From: an uncultured Paracoccus sp.
GTDB taxonomy: Bacteria > Pseudomonadota > Alphaproteobacteria > Rhodobacterales > Rhodobacteraceae
Assembly (NCBI RefSeq): GCF_946221145.1
Contig: NZ_CAMIOH010000084.1
Location: forward strand, 1 to 12,544
DNA: 12,544 nucleotides
Direction of reading: 5' to 3'
The translations under genes and the position numbers were made by a program. Of this stretch, positions 1 to 6,788 are shown piece after piece. The notes beneath the pieces are model-generated. The model was not told the DNA's origin. It worked only from the letters and a program-made list of their open reading frames with translations, and made no database searches. Numbering within the stretch: the first letter of the stretch is position 1; each line of letters opens with the position of its first letter.

Positions 1-456
1 GTCCGCATCCGCCCGCGACGGCAGCGATTGCAGCCGCAGATACGCACCCGGCGCAGGCAGATCCGGCTGCGGGGCCGCGGGTTCGGGGGCGGCAGCGTCA
101 GGCGTGCCAACGTCCGGTGTGGCAGGCGTTTCGGCCATAGCCGCAGCCCTGTCCACCGGCGTCAGCACCACATCCGGTCCCGGCACGGTCACGAAACTGT
201 CCAGCGGGATCGCGCGGGCTTCCTTCAGCGCACCGATGCGTTCGCCCGCTTCCTGGGGCGACAGCGGGCCGATGGCGATGGCGGTCCAGCCGCGCGGCAG
301 CGGGAAGGTCACCACCTCGCCCAACTGTTCTGCCCACCGGGCAGCCGCCTGGGCCACGTCGTCGCCGCGCTTGGCCTCGATGCGGATCACGGCGTCCTGC
401 GCGGCAGCCGCCATCGGCAATCCCGCCGCCATCACCAAGAAAGCCAGTCGCCGCAT
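1..456 (-). CDS. SPOR-like envelope protein, N-terminal part (partial)
   Basis: A leftward reading frame is open from 456 to the window edge (152 codons, C-terminus missing). Residues 1-19 (MRRLAFLVMAAGLPMAAAA) form a classical signal peptide, with likely cleavage before QDAV, so the product is exported. Residues about 20-92 look like a SPOR-type repeat (IRIEAKRGDDVAQAAARWA, then GPLSPQEAGERIGALKEA). A Pro/Ala/Asp-rich linker follows at about 100-136, and GAYLRLQSLPSRADAD may begin a second repeat. SPOR domains bind denuded peptidoglycan, so a cell-wall role is inferred. An upstream ATG at 462 exists, but 456 is preferred because the AGGGG element sits about 6 nt before it and would abut the ATG at 462. 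The gene is divergent from glyQ across 93 nt. The missing C-terminus could carry a catalytic or peptidoglycan-binding domain. The specific function is unknown. Confidence 0.72.
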   Translation of the reverse strand, partial: MRRLAFLVMAAGLPMAAAAQDAVIRIEAKRGDDVAQAAARWAEQLGEVVTFPLPRGWTAIAIGPLSPQEAGERIGALKEARAIPLDSFVTVPGPDVVLTPVDRAAAMAETPATPDVGTPDAAAPEPAAPQPDLPAPGAYLRLQSLPSRADAD

Positions 457-480
457 TCCCATCCCCTTTGCTGGGCTTTA

Positions 481-509
481 TTGACCCTGTTCCCCGCCCC
501 GCCTAGAAG
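481..509 (+). promoter_or_regulatory. Predicted sigma70-type promoter of the glyQ operon
   Basis: TTGACC (481-486, five of six matches to the -35 consensus) is followed by a 17-nt spacer and TAGAAG (504-509, four of six matches to the -10 consensus). It would start transcription near 516, about 34 nt before the glyQ ATG. It lies in the 93-nt divergent gap and is the only good match I see there for the + strand. No obvious T-box-like leader fits in so short a space. Confidence 0.55.
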
Positions 510-549
510 TCGCGCAAGCATTGCTGATCTATGCAAAAGGACGGCCCCG

Positions 550-1491
550 ATGACCAGCCCAAACCGACCGCGCAGCTTTCAGGACATCATCCTGCGGCTG
601 CAAACCTATTGGGCCGCGCAGGGCTGCGCCATCCTGCAACCCTATGACATGGAGGTCGGCGCGGGCACCTTTCACCCGGCAACCACCTTGCGGTCGCTGG
701 GCGGGCGGTCCTGGGCCGCGGCCTATGTCCAGCCCTCGCGCCGCCCGACCGATGGGCGTTATGGCGAAAACCCGAACCGCTTGCAGCATTATTACCAGTA
801 TCAGGTGATCATCAAGCCAAGCCCCGCGACCCTTCAGGATCTGTATCTGGGCAGCCTGCGCGCCATCGGCCTTGACCCGATGATCCACGATGTCCGCTTC
901 GTGGAGGACGACTGGGAATCGCCCACGCTGGGCGCCTGGGGCCTGGGATGGGAGGTCTGGTGCGACGGGATGGAGGTCAGCCAGTTCACCTATTTCCAGC
1001 AGGTCGGCGGGCACGACTGCAAGCCGGTCTCGGGCGAGCTGACCTATGGGCTGGAGCGTCTGGCGATGTATGTTCTGGGCGTCGAACATGTCATGGACAT
1101 GCCCTTCAACGATCCCGATGCGCCGATCCCGCTGACCTATGGCGATATCTTCCGCCAGACCGAGCGGGAATATTCCCGCTGGAACTTCGATCAGGCCGAC
1201 ACCCAGATGCTGTTCGATCACTTCAAGGATGCCGAGGCCGAATGCGCCCGCATCCTTGCCGCCGACCCGGTGGACGTGGCCGGGCGGACCATCCCGATGG
1301 CGCACCCGGCCTATGATCAGGCGATCAAGGCCAGCCACCTGTTCAACCTGCTGGACGCGCGCGGCGTGATTTCCGTGACCGAACGCCAGGCCTATATCGG
1401 CCGGGTCCGCGCGCTTGCCAAAGCCTGCGCCGACCTGTTCGCGACGACCGAGGCCGCGCAGGACAAGATGTCGGACAAGGTTCCGGCATGA
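550..1491 (+). CDS. glyQ: Glycyl-tRNA synthetase alpha subunit
   Basis: Encodes 313 residues, close to the roughly 300 of E. coli GlyQ. This is the catalytic subunit of the heterotetrameric (alpha2beta2) class II synthetase, which charges tRNA-Gly in the cytoplasm. Visible family signatures are MEVGAGTFHPAT (34-45), the motif 2 region VQPSRRPTDGRYGENPNR (60-77), QFTYFQQVGG (145-154) and motif 3 TYGLERLAMY (165-174). The C-terminal helical part holds LFNLLDARGVISVTERQ, also family-typical. The frame stays open upstream to position 28, but similarity begins at MTSPNRPRSFQDI, and an AAAAGGA ribosome binding site lies about 9 nt before this ATG, so 550 is the start. The stop overlaps the next start (ATGA). 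It is the first gene of a three-gene operon with glyS. All core motifs are intact. Confidence 0.97.
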   Translation: MTSPNRPRSFQDIILRLQTYWAAQGCAILQPYDMEVGAGTFHPATTLRSLGGRSWAAAYVQPSRRPTDGRYGENPNRLQHYYQYQVIIKPSPATLQDLYLGSLRAIGLDPMIHDVRFVEDDWESPTLGAWGLGWEVWCDGMEVSQFTYFQQVGGHDCKPVSGELTYGLERLAMYVLGVEHVMDMPFNDPDAPIPLTYGDIFRQTEREYSRWNFDQADTQMLFDHFKDAEAECARILAADPVDVAGRTIPMAHPAYDQAIKASHLFNLLDARGVISVTERQAYIGRVRALAKACADLFATTEAAQDKMSDKVPA

Positions 1492-1952
1492 ATGGCAAGA
1501 TCATCGGCATCGGCCTCTTGGCCTGCGCGGTGATCGCGGGCGGCGGCATGTGGTATTTGCAGGAATATTACTTCTATGACCGGCTGCCGCCTGCCGACAG
1601 CATCACGGTGCAGACCGCGACCGGCCCCGCCACGCTGGCCGTAACGGGTTTTCAGGGCATCGACGGCAACAGCTCGCCCCTGAAATGGCGGTTCTGCGGG
1701 CTGCTGCCCGAACAGCCCGCCGATCCGGTGCCCTTCGCAGGCCCGACCCCCACCGGCGCGCCCGGCTGGTTCGACTGTTTCGACTATGCCCGACTGACGC
1801 GCGACCTGGAATCGGGCGCCGCGCGGGCCGTGCTGTCGCAGGCCGAGATCCGCCCCGATGTGGACCGCGTGCTGGCGATCTATCCCGACGGCCGCGCCTT
1901 TGGCTGGCACCAATATAACGACAAGACCCCGGAACGCGGAGTGATGGACTGA
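1488..1952 (+). CDS. Small single-pass membrane-anchored protein between glyQ and glyS (DUF6446-like)
   Basis: Encodes 154 residues. Residues 4-24 are one hydrophobic segment (IIGIGLLACAVIAGGGMWYL) after a short N-terminus with one Lys, indicating an N-terminal anchor or uncleaved signal with the rest probably periplasmic. The soluble part is rich in Pro, Asp and aromatics and contains two cysteines (C70 in WRFCGLLPEQ, C97 in WFDCFDYARL) that could pair. The conserved-looking end is VLAIYPDGRAFGWHQYND. I recall a Rhodobacteraceae family of unknown function, probably DUF6446, at this place between glyQ and glyS; the family number is from memory. It overlaps glyQ by 4 nt and glyS by 1 nt, so it is almost certainly cotranscribed and translationally coupled. 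No catalytic motif is visible and no link to tRNA charging can be read from the sequence. Confidence 0.85.
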   Translation: MNGKIIGIGLLACAVIAGGGMWYLQEYYFYDRLPPADSITVQTATGPATLAVTGFQGIDGNSSPLKWRFCGLLPEQPADPVPFAGPTPTGAPGWFDCFDYARLTRDLESGAARAVLSQAEIRPDVDRVLAIYPDGRAFGWHQYNDKTPERGVMD

Positions 1953-4117
1953 TGCCCGACCTGCTGATCGAACTGTTCTCCGAGGAAATCCCCGCCCGGA
2001 TGCAGGCCCGCGCGCGCGCCGACCTGCAAAAGCTGGTCACGGACGGGTTGGTGACTGCCGGGCTGACCTATGCAGGCGCCGGGGCGTTTTCCACGCCGCG
2101 CCGCCTGACGCTGGCGATCGAGGGGCTGACCGCCCATAGCCCCACCACCCGAGAGGAACGCAAGGGCCCCCGCACCGACGCGCCCGAGGCCGCGTTGGAC
2201 GGCTTCCTGCGCTCCACCGGCCTGACCCGCGACCAGTTGCAGGCCCGCGACGACAAGAAAGGGCAGGTCTGGTTCGCCGTGATCGAACGCGCGGGCCGCC
2301 CCGCCTCCGACATCGTGGCCGAGGTTCTGGACAGCACCATCCGCAACTTCCCCTGGCCGAAATCCATGCGGTGGGGCGCGGGGTCGCTGCGGTGGGTGCG
2401 CCCGCTGCATTCGATCCTGTGCCTGCTGTCCGACGACGCGGGCGCGACCGTGGTGCCGCTGACCGTCGAGGGCATCACCGCAGGCAACGCCACCCGCGGC
2501 CACCGCTTCCTGTCGCCCGACGCCTTCGCCGTCACCGGCTTCGATGACTACGCCGCGAAACTGCGCCGCGCCCATGTGATCCTGGACCCCGCCGAACGCG
2601 AAGCCGCGATCCGTCAGGGCGCCGAGAACCTCGCCTTCGCGCGCGGCTGGCAGATCGTGCCCGACGACGCCCTGCTGTCCGAGGTCGCGGGCCTTGTCGA
2701 ATGGCCCGTCCCCCTGATGGGCGTGATCGAGGACCGCTTCCTGGACCTGCCGCCCGAGGTTCTGCAAACCTCGATGAAGGAACACCAGAAGTTCTTCTCG
2801 GCCCGCAATCCCAGGACCGGCCGGATCGAGGGTTTTGTAACTGTCGCCAATATCGAGACGCCCGACGACGGCGCAACGATCCTGGCCGGGAACCAGCGGG
2901 TGCTGGCCGCGCGCCTGTCGGACGCCGCGTTCTTCTGGGACAACGACCTGCGCGAGGCGAAGGCGGGGATGGCGGCTTGGGCCGAGGGGCTGAAGTCGGT
3001 GACCTTCCACAACAAGCTGGGTTCGCAGGCGGATCGTATCGCGCGGATCGCGGCGTTGGCCCGCGAAATCGCCCCCCTCGTCGGCGCCGATCCCGACCAA
3101 GCCGAACAGGCCGCGAAGCTGGCCAAACTGGACCTGCGCAGCGCCATGGTTGGAGAGTTCCCGGAACTGCAAGGCACGATGGGCCGGTATTATGCGCTTG
3201 CGGCGGGTGAGGCTGATGCCGTCGCCGACGCAGCACGCGACCACTATTCGCCGCTGGGTCCGTCGGATGACGTGCCGACCGCGCCGGTTTCGGTGGCGGT
3301 GGCGCTTGCGGACAAGATCGACACGCTGACCGGGTTCTGGGCGATTGATGAGAAGCCTACCGGCTCGAAGGATCCCTATGCGCTGCGGCGGGCGGCGTTG
3401 GGGGTTATTAGACTAACGTCTTCGAACAAAGTCAGCACATCTATACTTAGAATTTTGGATGTTGCTTTAGCACGCATTCCGTATGCCATTCGCAATGAGG
3501 TTGGCCGGGGGGGCTGGACTGATCTTGAGCTGACTTGGACATCTTTCGTTGATGGCGATGCAGAAGAACCTGCTGAGCACACCGATAAAGCCACCGACCT
3601 CCTCTCCTTCCTCCACGACCGCCTCAAGGTCTATCTCCGCGACCAGGGCATCCGCCACGACATCATCGACGCCGTGCTGGCCCAGCCCGGCAATGACGAC
3701 CTCGTGCTGGTGGTCAACCGCGCCACCGCGCTGAACGCCATGCTGCAAACCGATGACGGCAAGAACCTCACCCAGGGCCTGAAACGCGCCGGCAACATCC
3801 TGGCCCAGGCCGAGGACAAGGACGGCGTTGAATACAGCTTCGGCGCCGACCCGAAATTCGCTGAAAACGACCAGGAACGCGCCCTGTTCGCCGCCCTCGA
3901 CACCGCCGAACCGGCGATCAGGCAGGCCGTCGCGGCCCAGGACTTCCCCGCCGCCATGACCGCCATCGCGGCGCTGCGTGCCCCCATCGACGCCTTCTTC
4001 GATGCTGTGCAGGTCAATACCGACCACCAGATCCTGCGCCGCAACCGCCTGAACCTGCTGCACCGCATCCGCGCCGCAGGCCAGCAGATCGCCGATTTCA
4101 GCAGGATCGAGGGGTAA
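1952..4117 (+). CDS. glyS: Glycyl-tRNA synthetase beta subunit
   Basis: Encodes 721 residues against about 690 in E. coli. It is the tRNA-binding partner of GlyQ. The N-terminus (LLIELFSEEIPARMQ), the TPRRLTLAIEGL segment, KSMRWGAGSLRWVRPLHS, GHRFLSP, EVAGLVEWPVPL, MKEHQKFF, NQRVLAARLSDAAFFWDND, DPYALRRAALGVIR and the C-terminal anticodon-binding region (VNRATALNAMLQ, IDAFFDAVQV, LRRNRLNLL) all follow the GlyS family in order. The ATG overlaps the preceding stop (TGATG), and a GGAG element lies about 10 nt upstream. Residues 487-546 (3410-3589) are unusual: GC drops, and AGA, CTA, ATA and TTA codons appear that are almost absent nearby. This stretch replaces the usual segment between the ALRRAALGVIR motif and the LLSFLHDRLKVYLRDQG motif and accounts for much of the extra length. 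The frame is intact, so the protein is probably functional. Confidence 0.96.
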   Translation: MPDLLIELFSEEIPARMQARARADLQKLVTDGLVTAGLTYAGAGAFSTPRRLTLAIEGLTAHSPTTREERKGPRTDAPEAALDGFLRSTGLTRDQLQARDDKKGQVWFAVIERAGRPASDIVAEVLDSTIRNFPWPKSMRWGAGSLRWVRPLHSILCLLSDDAGATVVPLTVEGITAGNATRGHRFLSPDAFAVTGFDDYAAKLRRAHVILDPAEREAAIRQGAENLAFARGWQIVPDDALLSEVAGLVEWPVPLMGVIEDRFLDLPPEVLQTSMKEHQKFFSARNPRTGRIEGFVTVANIETPDDGATILAGNQRVLAARLSDAAFFWDNDLREAKAGMAAWAEGLKSVTFHNKLGSQADRIARIAALAREIAPLVGADPDQAEQAAKLAKLDLRSAMVGEFPELQGTMGRYYALAAGEADAVADAARDHYSPLGPSDDVPTAPVSVAVALADKIDTLTGFWAIDEKPTGSKDPYALRRAALGVIRLTSSNKVSTSILRILDVALARIPYAIRNEVGRGGWTDLELTWTSFVDGDAEEPAEHTDKATDLLSFLHDRLKVYLRDQGIRHDIIDAVLAQPGNDDLVLVVNRATALNAMLQTDDGKNLTQGLKRAGNILAQAEDKDGVEYSFGADPKFAENDQERALFAALDTAEPAIRQAVAAQDFPAAMTAIAALRAPIDAFFDAVQVNTDHQILRRNRLNLLHRIRAAGQQIADFSRIEG
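3410..3592 (+). other. Anomalous low-GC, odd-codon patch inside glyS
   Basis: From the AGA at 3410 to about 3592 the composition changes sharply. A hand count gives 23 G+C in 3421-3480 (38%), 35 of 60 in 3481-3540 and 31 of 60 in 3541-3600, whereas both flanks are typical high-GC coding sequence. Codons include AGA twice, CTA, ATA, TTA, CTT and several ATT. The encoded stretch (residues 487-546) aligns poorly with the E. coli GlyS that I recall at this position and is longer. No flanking repeats or terminal inverted repeats are evident to me. It may be a recombined segment, a small in-frame insertion, or a fast-evolving linker. Confidence 0.7.
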
Positions 4118-4158
4118 GGCGCCCACCGCGCAAAGCCCGCCGCACCCGCCAAAAAGAC

Positions 4159-4193
4159 AGGGCCAGAGGCAAAACCCCTGGCCCTTCTTCTTC
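4159..4193. terminator. Bidirectional intrinsic terminator between glyS and sdhB
   Basis: A perfect 8-bp stem AGGGCCAG (4159-4166) / CTGGCCCT (4178-4185) encloses an 11-nt loop in which two more G-C pairs can form. On the + strand it is followed by a pyrimidine run TTCTTCTTC, about 40 nt after the glyS stop. On the - strand it is followed by GTCTTTTTGG (4158-4149), so it can also end sdhB transcripts. The convergent arrangement of the two operons fits a shared terminator. Confidence 0.8.
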
Positions 4194-4202
4194 ATCCAAA
4201 TA

Positions 4203-4246
4203 TCCCGCGGGGGTCCGGGGGCGCGAAGCCCCCGGCTGTCGCGGGA
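4203..4246. repeat. Extended palindromic hairpin just after sdhB, REP-like
   Basis: The inner stem CCGGGGGC (4215-4222) / GCCCCCGG (4228-4235) has a GCGAA loop, and the outer stem TCCCGCG (4203-4209) / CGCGGGA (4240-4246) is also perfect, giving a 44-nt imperfect hairpin 6 nt beyond the sdhB stop. The preceding ATCCAAATATCCC block together with this G-rich/C-rich palindrome resembles an intergenic element I recall as recurrent in Paracoccus and Rhodobacter genomes. It may protect the sdhB mRNA 3' end or assist termination; only one copy lies in this window. Confidence 0.6.
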
Positions 4247-4252
4247 CGCAGA

Positions 4253-5032
4253 TCACACCACCCGATCGACCATCATGTGCTTGATCGAGGCGATCGCCTT
4301 GGCCGGGTTCAGCCCCTTGGGACAGGTATTGGTGCAGTTCATGATCGTGTGGCAGCGATACAGCTTGAAGGGATCCTCCAGCTCGTCCAGACGCTCGCCC
4401 GTGGCTTCGTCGCGGCTGTCGATGATCCAGCGATAGGCGTGCAGCAGCGCGGCCGGGCCCAGATAGCGGTCGCCGTTCCACCAATAGGACGGGCAGGCGG
4501 TCGAACAGGACGCGCACAGGATGCATTCATACAGCCCGTCCAGCTTCTTGCGATCCTCGATCGACTGCTTCCATTCCTTGCCCGGAACCGGAGTCTTGGT
4601 GATCAGATAGGGGTTCACGCTGGCATGCTGGGCATAGAAATGCGTCAGATCCGGCACCAGATCCTTGACCACCGCCATATGCGGCAGCGGATAGATCGAC
4701 ACGTCGCCCTTGACCTCGTCGATGCCGAAGATGCAGGCCAGATGGTTGCCACCGTCGATATTCATCGCGCAGGATCCGCAGATCCCCTCGCGGCAGGACC
4801 GGCGGAAGGACAGCGTCGGGTCGATCTCGTTCTTGATCTTGATCAGCGCGTCCAGAACCATCGGACCGCATTTGTCCAGATCGACGAAATAGGTGTCCAG
4901 CCGCGGATTTTCCCCGGTATCGGGATCCCAGCGATAGATCTTGAACTTGCGGACATTGGTCGCGCCCTGGGGCGCGGGCCAGGTCTTGCCGACCCGGATC
5001 TGGCTGTTCTTGGGCAGGGTTAACTGGACCAT
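4253..5032 (-). CDS. sdhB: Succinate dehydrogenase iron-sulfur subunit
   Basis: Encodes 259 residues, normal for alphaproteobacterial SdhB. It carries electrons from FAD in SdhA to ubiquinone at the membrane anchor (respiratory complex II, TCA cycle), on the cytoplasmic face. The N-terminal ferredoxin-like domain holds the 2Fe-2S ligands C80, C85, C88 and C100 (SCREGICGSC). The C-terminal domain holds C170, C173, C176 and C237 for 4Fe-4S, and C180, C227 and C233 for 3Fe-4S (CILCASCSTACPSYWW, CHTIMNCTNTCPKG). W184/W185 and H228 sit where the quinone-site residues of E. coli SdhB lie. A strong ribosome binding site, GAGAGGAG (5039-5046), overlaps the stop codon of the upstream sulfotransferase-like gene, 12 nt before the ATG. 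sdhB is unusually separated from sdhA by about 2.6 kb containing four genes. All ligands are present. Confidence 0.98.
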   Translation of the reverse strand: MVQLTLPKNSQIRVGKTWPAPQGATNVRKFKIYRWDPDTGENPRLDTYFVDLDKCGPMVLDALIKIKNEIDPTLSFRRSCREGICGSCAMNIDGGNHLACIFGIDEVKGDVSIYPLPHMAVVKDLVPDLTHFYAQHASVNPYLITKTPVPGKEWKQSIEDRKKLDGLYECILCASCSTACPSYWWNGDRYLGPAALLHAYRWIIDSRDEATGERLDELEDPFKLYRCHTIMNCTNTCPKGLNPAKAIASIKHMMVDRVV

Positions 5033-5044
5033 TGGGTGCTCCTC

Positions 5045-5884
5045 TCAGGAAGTGCCTTGCGGCACATCCGCCGCGAAAAGATGTTCGGCGCGCGCGACCA
5101 GATCGACGATCCGGCCATGCGCGTGGGGGTTCAGCGCCAGCCCGTTCAGGCGGCGCAGGAATTCGGTGGCTCCGCCGTTCAGGCGGGTATTGGTCGGCCC
5201 GTCCAGCGGCTCCAGCACGTCGATCAGCGCATCCGCGATACCCGCATGGCGCAGCAACTGGCGGCCCGGGCGCAGGGGGTCGGGTTCATCCTCCAGCTTG
5301 AAGCGGGTTACCCGGTCGCCCAACTCGGCCGCCATGCGTCGTGTCAGATCGCCCCAGCCGGGCAGACCGGCGGTCTCTGCCTCGAAGTCGGGCAGGCTGC
5401 GCAGATAGCCATCGGTGCGCACCGCCTGCGCCCAGACCGAGGGCAGCCAGGCCCGCTGCTTGCGTGTATAAAGGACGAAATCCACCGCGAAATCCCGCGC
5501 CTCGGCCAGCAGCAGGGCAGCGATCTGCGGCAGCGCGGGATAGAGCCGCACCTCGCCGCCATTTCCGGGCATCGCGCCCGCCAGATTTTCGTGGCTGATC
5601 AGTACCGGCACGTCATTCGCGGGCAATCCGTCCAGAACCTCGCGGAAGGCCAGTTGCAGCACCCGTGCCCGGTCTTCCGACGGCGACAGGCTGAACCCGA
5701 CCGCGGCCCGGCCCAACGGGCGCATCGGCGACCCTTCCTCGGGCGTGCGCACGACCAGATGGCCCGCCAAGGCATCGGCGTTGCGCCGCAGATGCCGCTG
5801 GATCGAGGTGCTGCCGGTCTTCTGAACGCCCAGATGAACGATCAGGCGCCGTGCCCCCTGCCCTTTTCGACCTGCATTCGTCAT
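5045..5884 (-). CDS. Sulfotransferase-like protein between sdhA and sdhB
   Basis: Encodes 279 residues from the ATG at 5884. The N-terminal LIVHLGVQKTGSTSIQRHL (14-32) is the phosphosulfate-binding loop typical of PAPS-dependent sulfotransferases, with QKTGSTS at 21-27. VLYTRKQRAWLPSVW in the middle may be the second PAPS-contact region (Arg plus Ser), though spacing there is only roughly as expected. No signal peptide or membrane segment is seen, so it would act in the cytoplasm, perhaps on a glycan or lipid precursor; the acceptor is unknown. The reading frame stays open upstream to 5962, but those residues are Arg/Ala-rich and lie over the previous gene. The 5884 start sits 1 nt after that gene's stop (TGAGATG). 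Its own stop lies within the sdhB ribosome binding site. Catalytic activity is inferred only from the N-terminal motif. Confidence 0.75.
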   Translation of the reverse strand: MTNAGRKGQGARRLIVHLGVQKTGSTSIQRHLRRNADALAGHLVVRTPEEGSPMRPLGRAAVGFSLSPSEDRARVLQLAFREVLDGLPANDVPVLISHENLAGAMPGNGGEVRLYPALPQIAALLLAEARDFAVDFVLYTRKQRAWLPSVWAQAVRTDGYLRSLPDFEAETAGLPGWGDLTRRMAAELGDRVTRFKLEDEPDPLRPGRQLLRHAGIADALIDVLEPLDGPTNTRLNGGATEFLRRLNGLALNPHAHGRIVDLVARAEHLFAADVPQGTS

Positions 5885-5885
5885 C

Positions 5886-6203
5886 TCAGCCCGTCCAGCC
5901 CGGCTGCTCGGCCAGCGGCAGGCGCGGCGGTTGGCCGGAACGGCGCTGCACGCAGCGGTCATAGACCGCCGAGGGATCGCGCCCCATCAGATAATCGCCC
6001 GACAGATCGACCGAGACACTGCCAAAGCTGCGGGTGCCGCCGCCAAAGCCGGTCCCGACACCCAGGGCGACATTGGTGCGCGGGCGCACCGCCAGTTCGG
6101 CGTCGCGCAGGCAGGTCAGCTCGGCCTGCTGGACCGGCACCGGGCCACAGGCGGCCAAGGCTCCGGTCAGCAGCACGGCCATATGTCCCACCCGCGCGCG
6201 CAT
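5886..6203 (-). CDS. Small lipoprotein of unknown function (second of a pair)
   Basis: Encodes 105 residues. The N-terminus MRARVGHMAVLLTGALAACG has a positively charged start, a hydrophobic stretch and a lipobox LAAC with the lipidated Cys at 19, so it is probably anchored in the outer or inner membrane. The mature part has two further cysteines (C31, C84) that could form a disulfide, a Gly/Ser-rich middle (GVGTGFGGGTRSFG) and SGDYLMGRDPSAVYDRC. An internal ATG at 6182 is possible and has a purine-rich GGTGGGA upstream, but it would leave a signal without positive charge, so 6203 is kept. The gene begins 4 nt after the previous stop and ends 1 nt before the sulfotransferase-like start. I recognise no named family with certainty. 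Confidence 0.7.
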   Translation of the reverse strand: MRARVGHMAVLLTGALAACGPVPVQQAELTCLRDAELAVRPRTNVALGVGTGFGGGTRSFGSVSVDLSGDYLMGRDPSAVYDRCVQRRSGQPPRLPLAEQPGWTG

Positions 6204-6207
6204 CGCA

Positions 6208-6570
6208 TCACGCCGTGCGCGCCGCTGCGGCGATGCACTGGGTCGTCGCCGGACGCGACACGATCGCCGCCACGCTGTCGGCCGTGCCCGTCGCGCCCGC
6301 GCGGGATGCCTGGGCGATGTCGATCAGTTCCGCCGTGGTGGCGTTGTTGACCACGCAATCGGTATAGGGCGCGACATTGGCGCCGGGCAGGCGCTTTTCC
6401 ATTTCCGAGTTGATCACGGTCCGGGCCACCTGGCGCGAGGCCGCGTCAAGCACCGTCGGCGCCGGAATCGCGACCGGCGGCGCGACGGGTGCCACGACCG
6501 GAGCGGGCGCGACGCAGCCGGCAAGAACGGCAGACACAAGTCCGAAGGCGGCAAAGCTGTGAAAACGCAT
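6208..6570 (-). CDS. Small lipoprotein of unknown function (first of a pair)
   Basis: Encodes 120 residues. MRFHSFAAFGLVSAVLAGC is a clear lipoprotein signal with lipobox LAGC (Cys19). It is followed by a Pro/Ala/Val-rich linker (20-40) and a helical domain, DAASRQVARTVINSEMEKRLPG onward, ending near C112. C72 and C112 could pair. A GGGGA ribosome binding site lies 7 nt before the ATG. The gene heads a tight leftward group: lipoprotein pair, sulfotransferase-like gene, sdhB. I vaguely recall small hypothetical proteins between sdhA and sdhB in other Rhodobacteraceae, which would make the pair an ancestral part of the locus, but I cannot verify this. No catalytic motif is visible. Confidence 0.75.
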   Translation of the reverse strand: MRFHSFAAFGLVSAVLAGCVAPAPVVAPVAPPVAIPAPTVLDAASRQVARTVINSEMEKRLPGANVAPYTDCVVNNATTAELIDIAQASRAGATGTADSVAAIVSRPATTQCIAAAARTA

Positions 6571-6788
6571 CAGTAAATCCCCATTGATGTGCTGGTCTTG
6601 CCGTACAGGCCCGACTGTCGCCTGATAACAGCACAGTCGCCCCGGGAAGCAAAGGGCACGGCCGCACAGGGGACATGCATAATACGAACACCGGCGCCAC
6701 GGCGCCGTCTACCCGCAGAAAAGGCCCTCACCTTTGTCATTTCCTACCGTGCCTTCCGCCACAGAAAAGCCCGCAGCAGCACAATATC
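6571..6788. other. 218-nt gap inside the sdh locus, with weak signals only
   Basis: This is the only sizeable gap between sdhC and sdhB. On the - strand a TATTAT element (6684-6679) resembles a -10 box about 109 nt before the lipoprotein start, but no convincing -35 lies 17 nt upstream. A short G+C dyad, CGGCG (6692-6696) / CGCCG (6703-6707), can form a small hairpin but is not followed by a T-run. No gene is supported here. It may carry a weak internal promoter for the lipoprotein-to-sdhB part. Confidence 0.4.

Noticed and set aside
28..549. Upstream extension of the glyQ frame giving a 487-residue protein
   Set aside because: The added residues are Arg/His-rich with no similarity to GlyQ, they lie antisense to the SPOR-like gene, and a good ribosome binding site plus a promoter precede the ATG at 550.
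1880..3244. 454-codon open frame on the - strand opposite glyS
   Set aside because: It lies wholly over a certain gene, has the Gly/Arg/Gln-rich composition of a high-GC antisense frame, and shows no family motif.
3410..3592. Frameshift or pseudogene in glyS
   Set aside because: The frame remains open through the anomalous patch and the conserved C-terminal motifs resume in phase, so the gene appears intact.
5036..6367. 443-codon open frame on the + strand over the sulfotransferase-like and lipoprotein genes
   Set aside because: Low-complexity Arg/Gln/Pro/Ala composition without motifs. The - strand genes below it have signal peptides, a PAPS loop and tight operon spacing.
6679..6684. TATTAT as a -10 box for the lipoprotein/sdhB group
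   Set aside because: It matches at five of six positions, but the region 17 nt upstream is GGCGCC, so no promoter was called; only mentioned in the gap entry.
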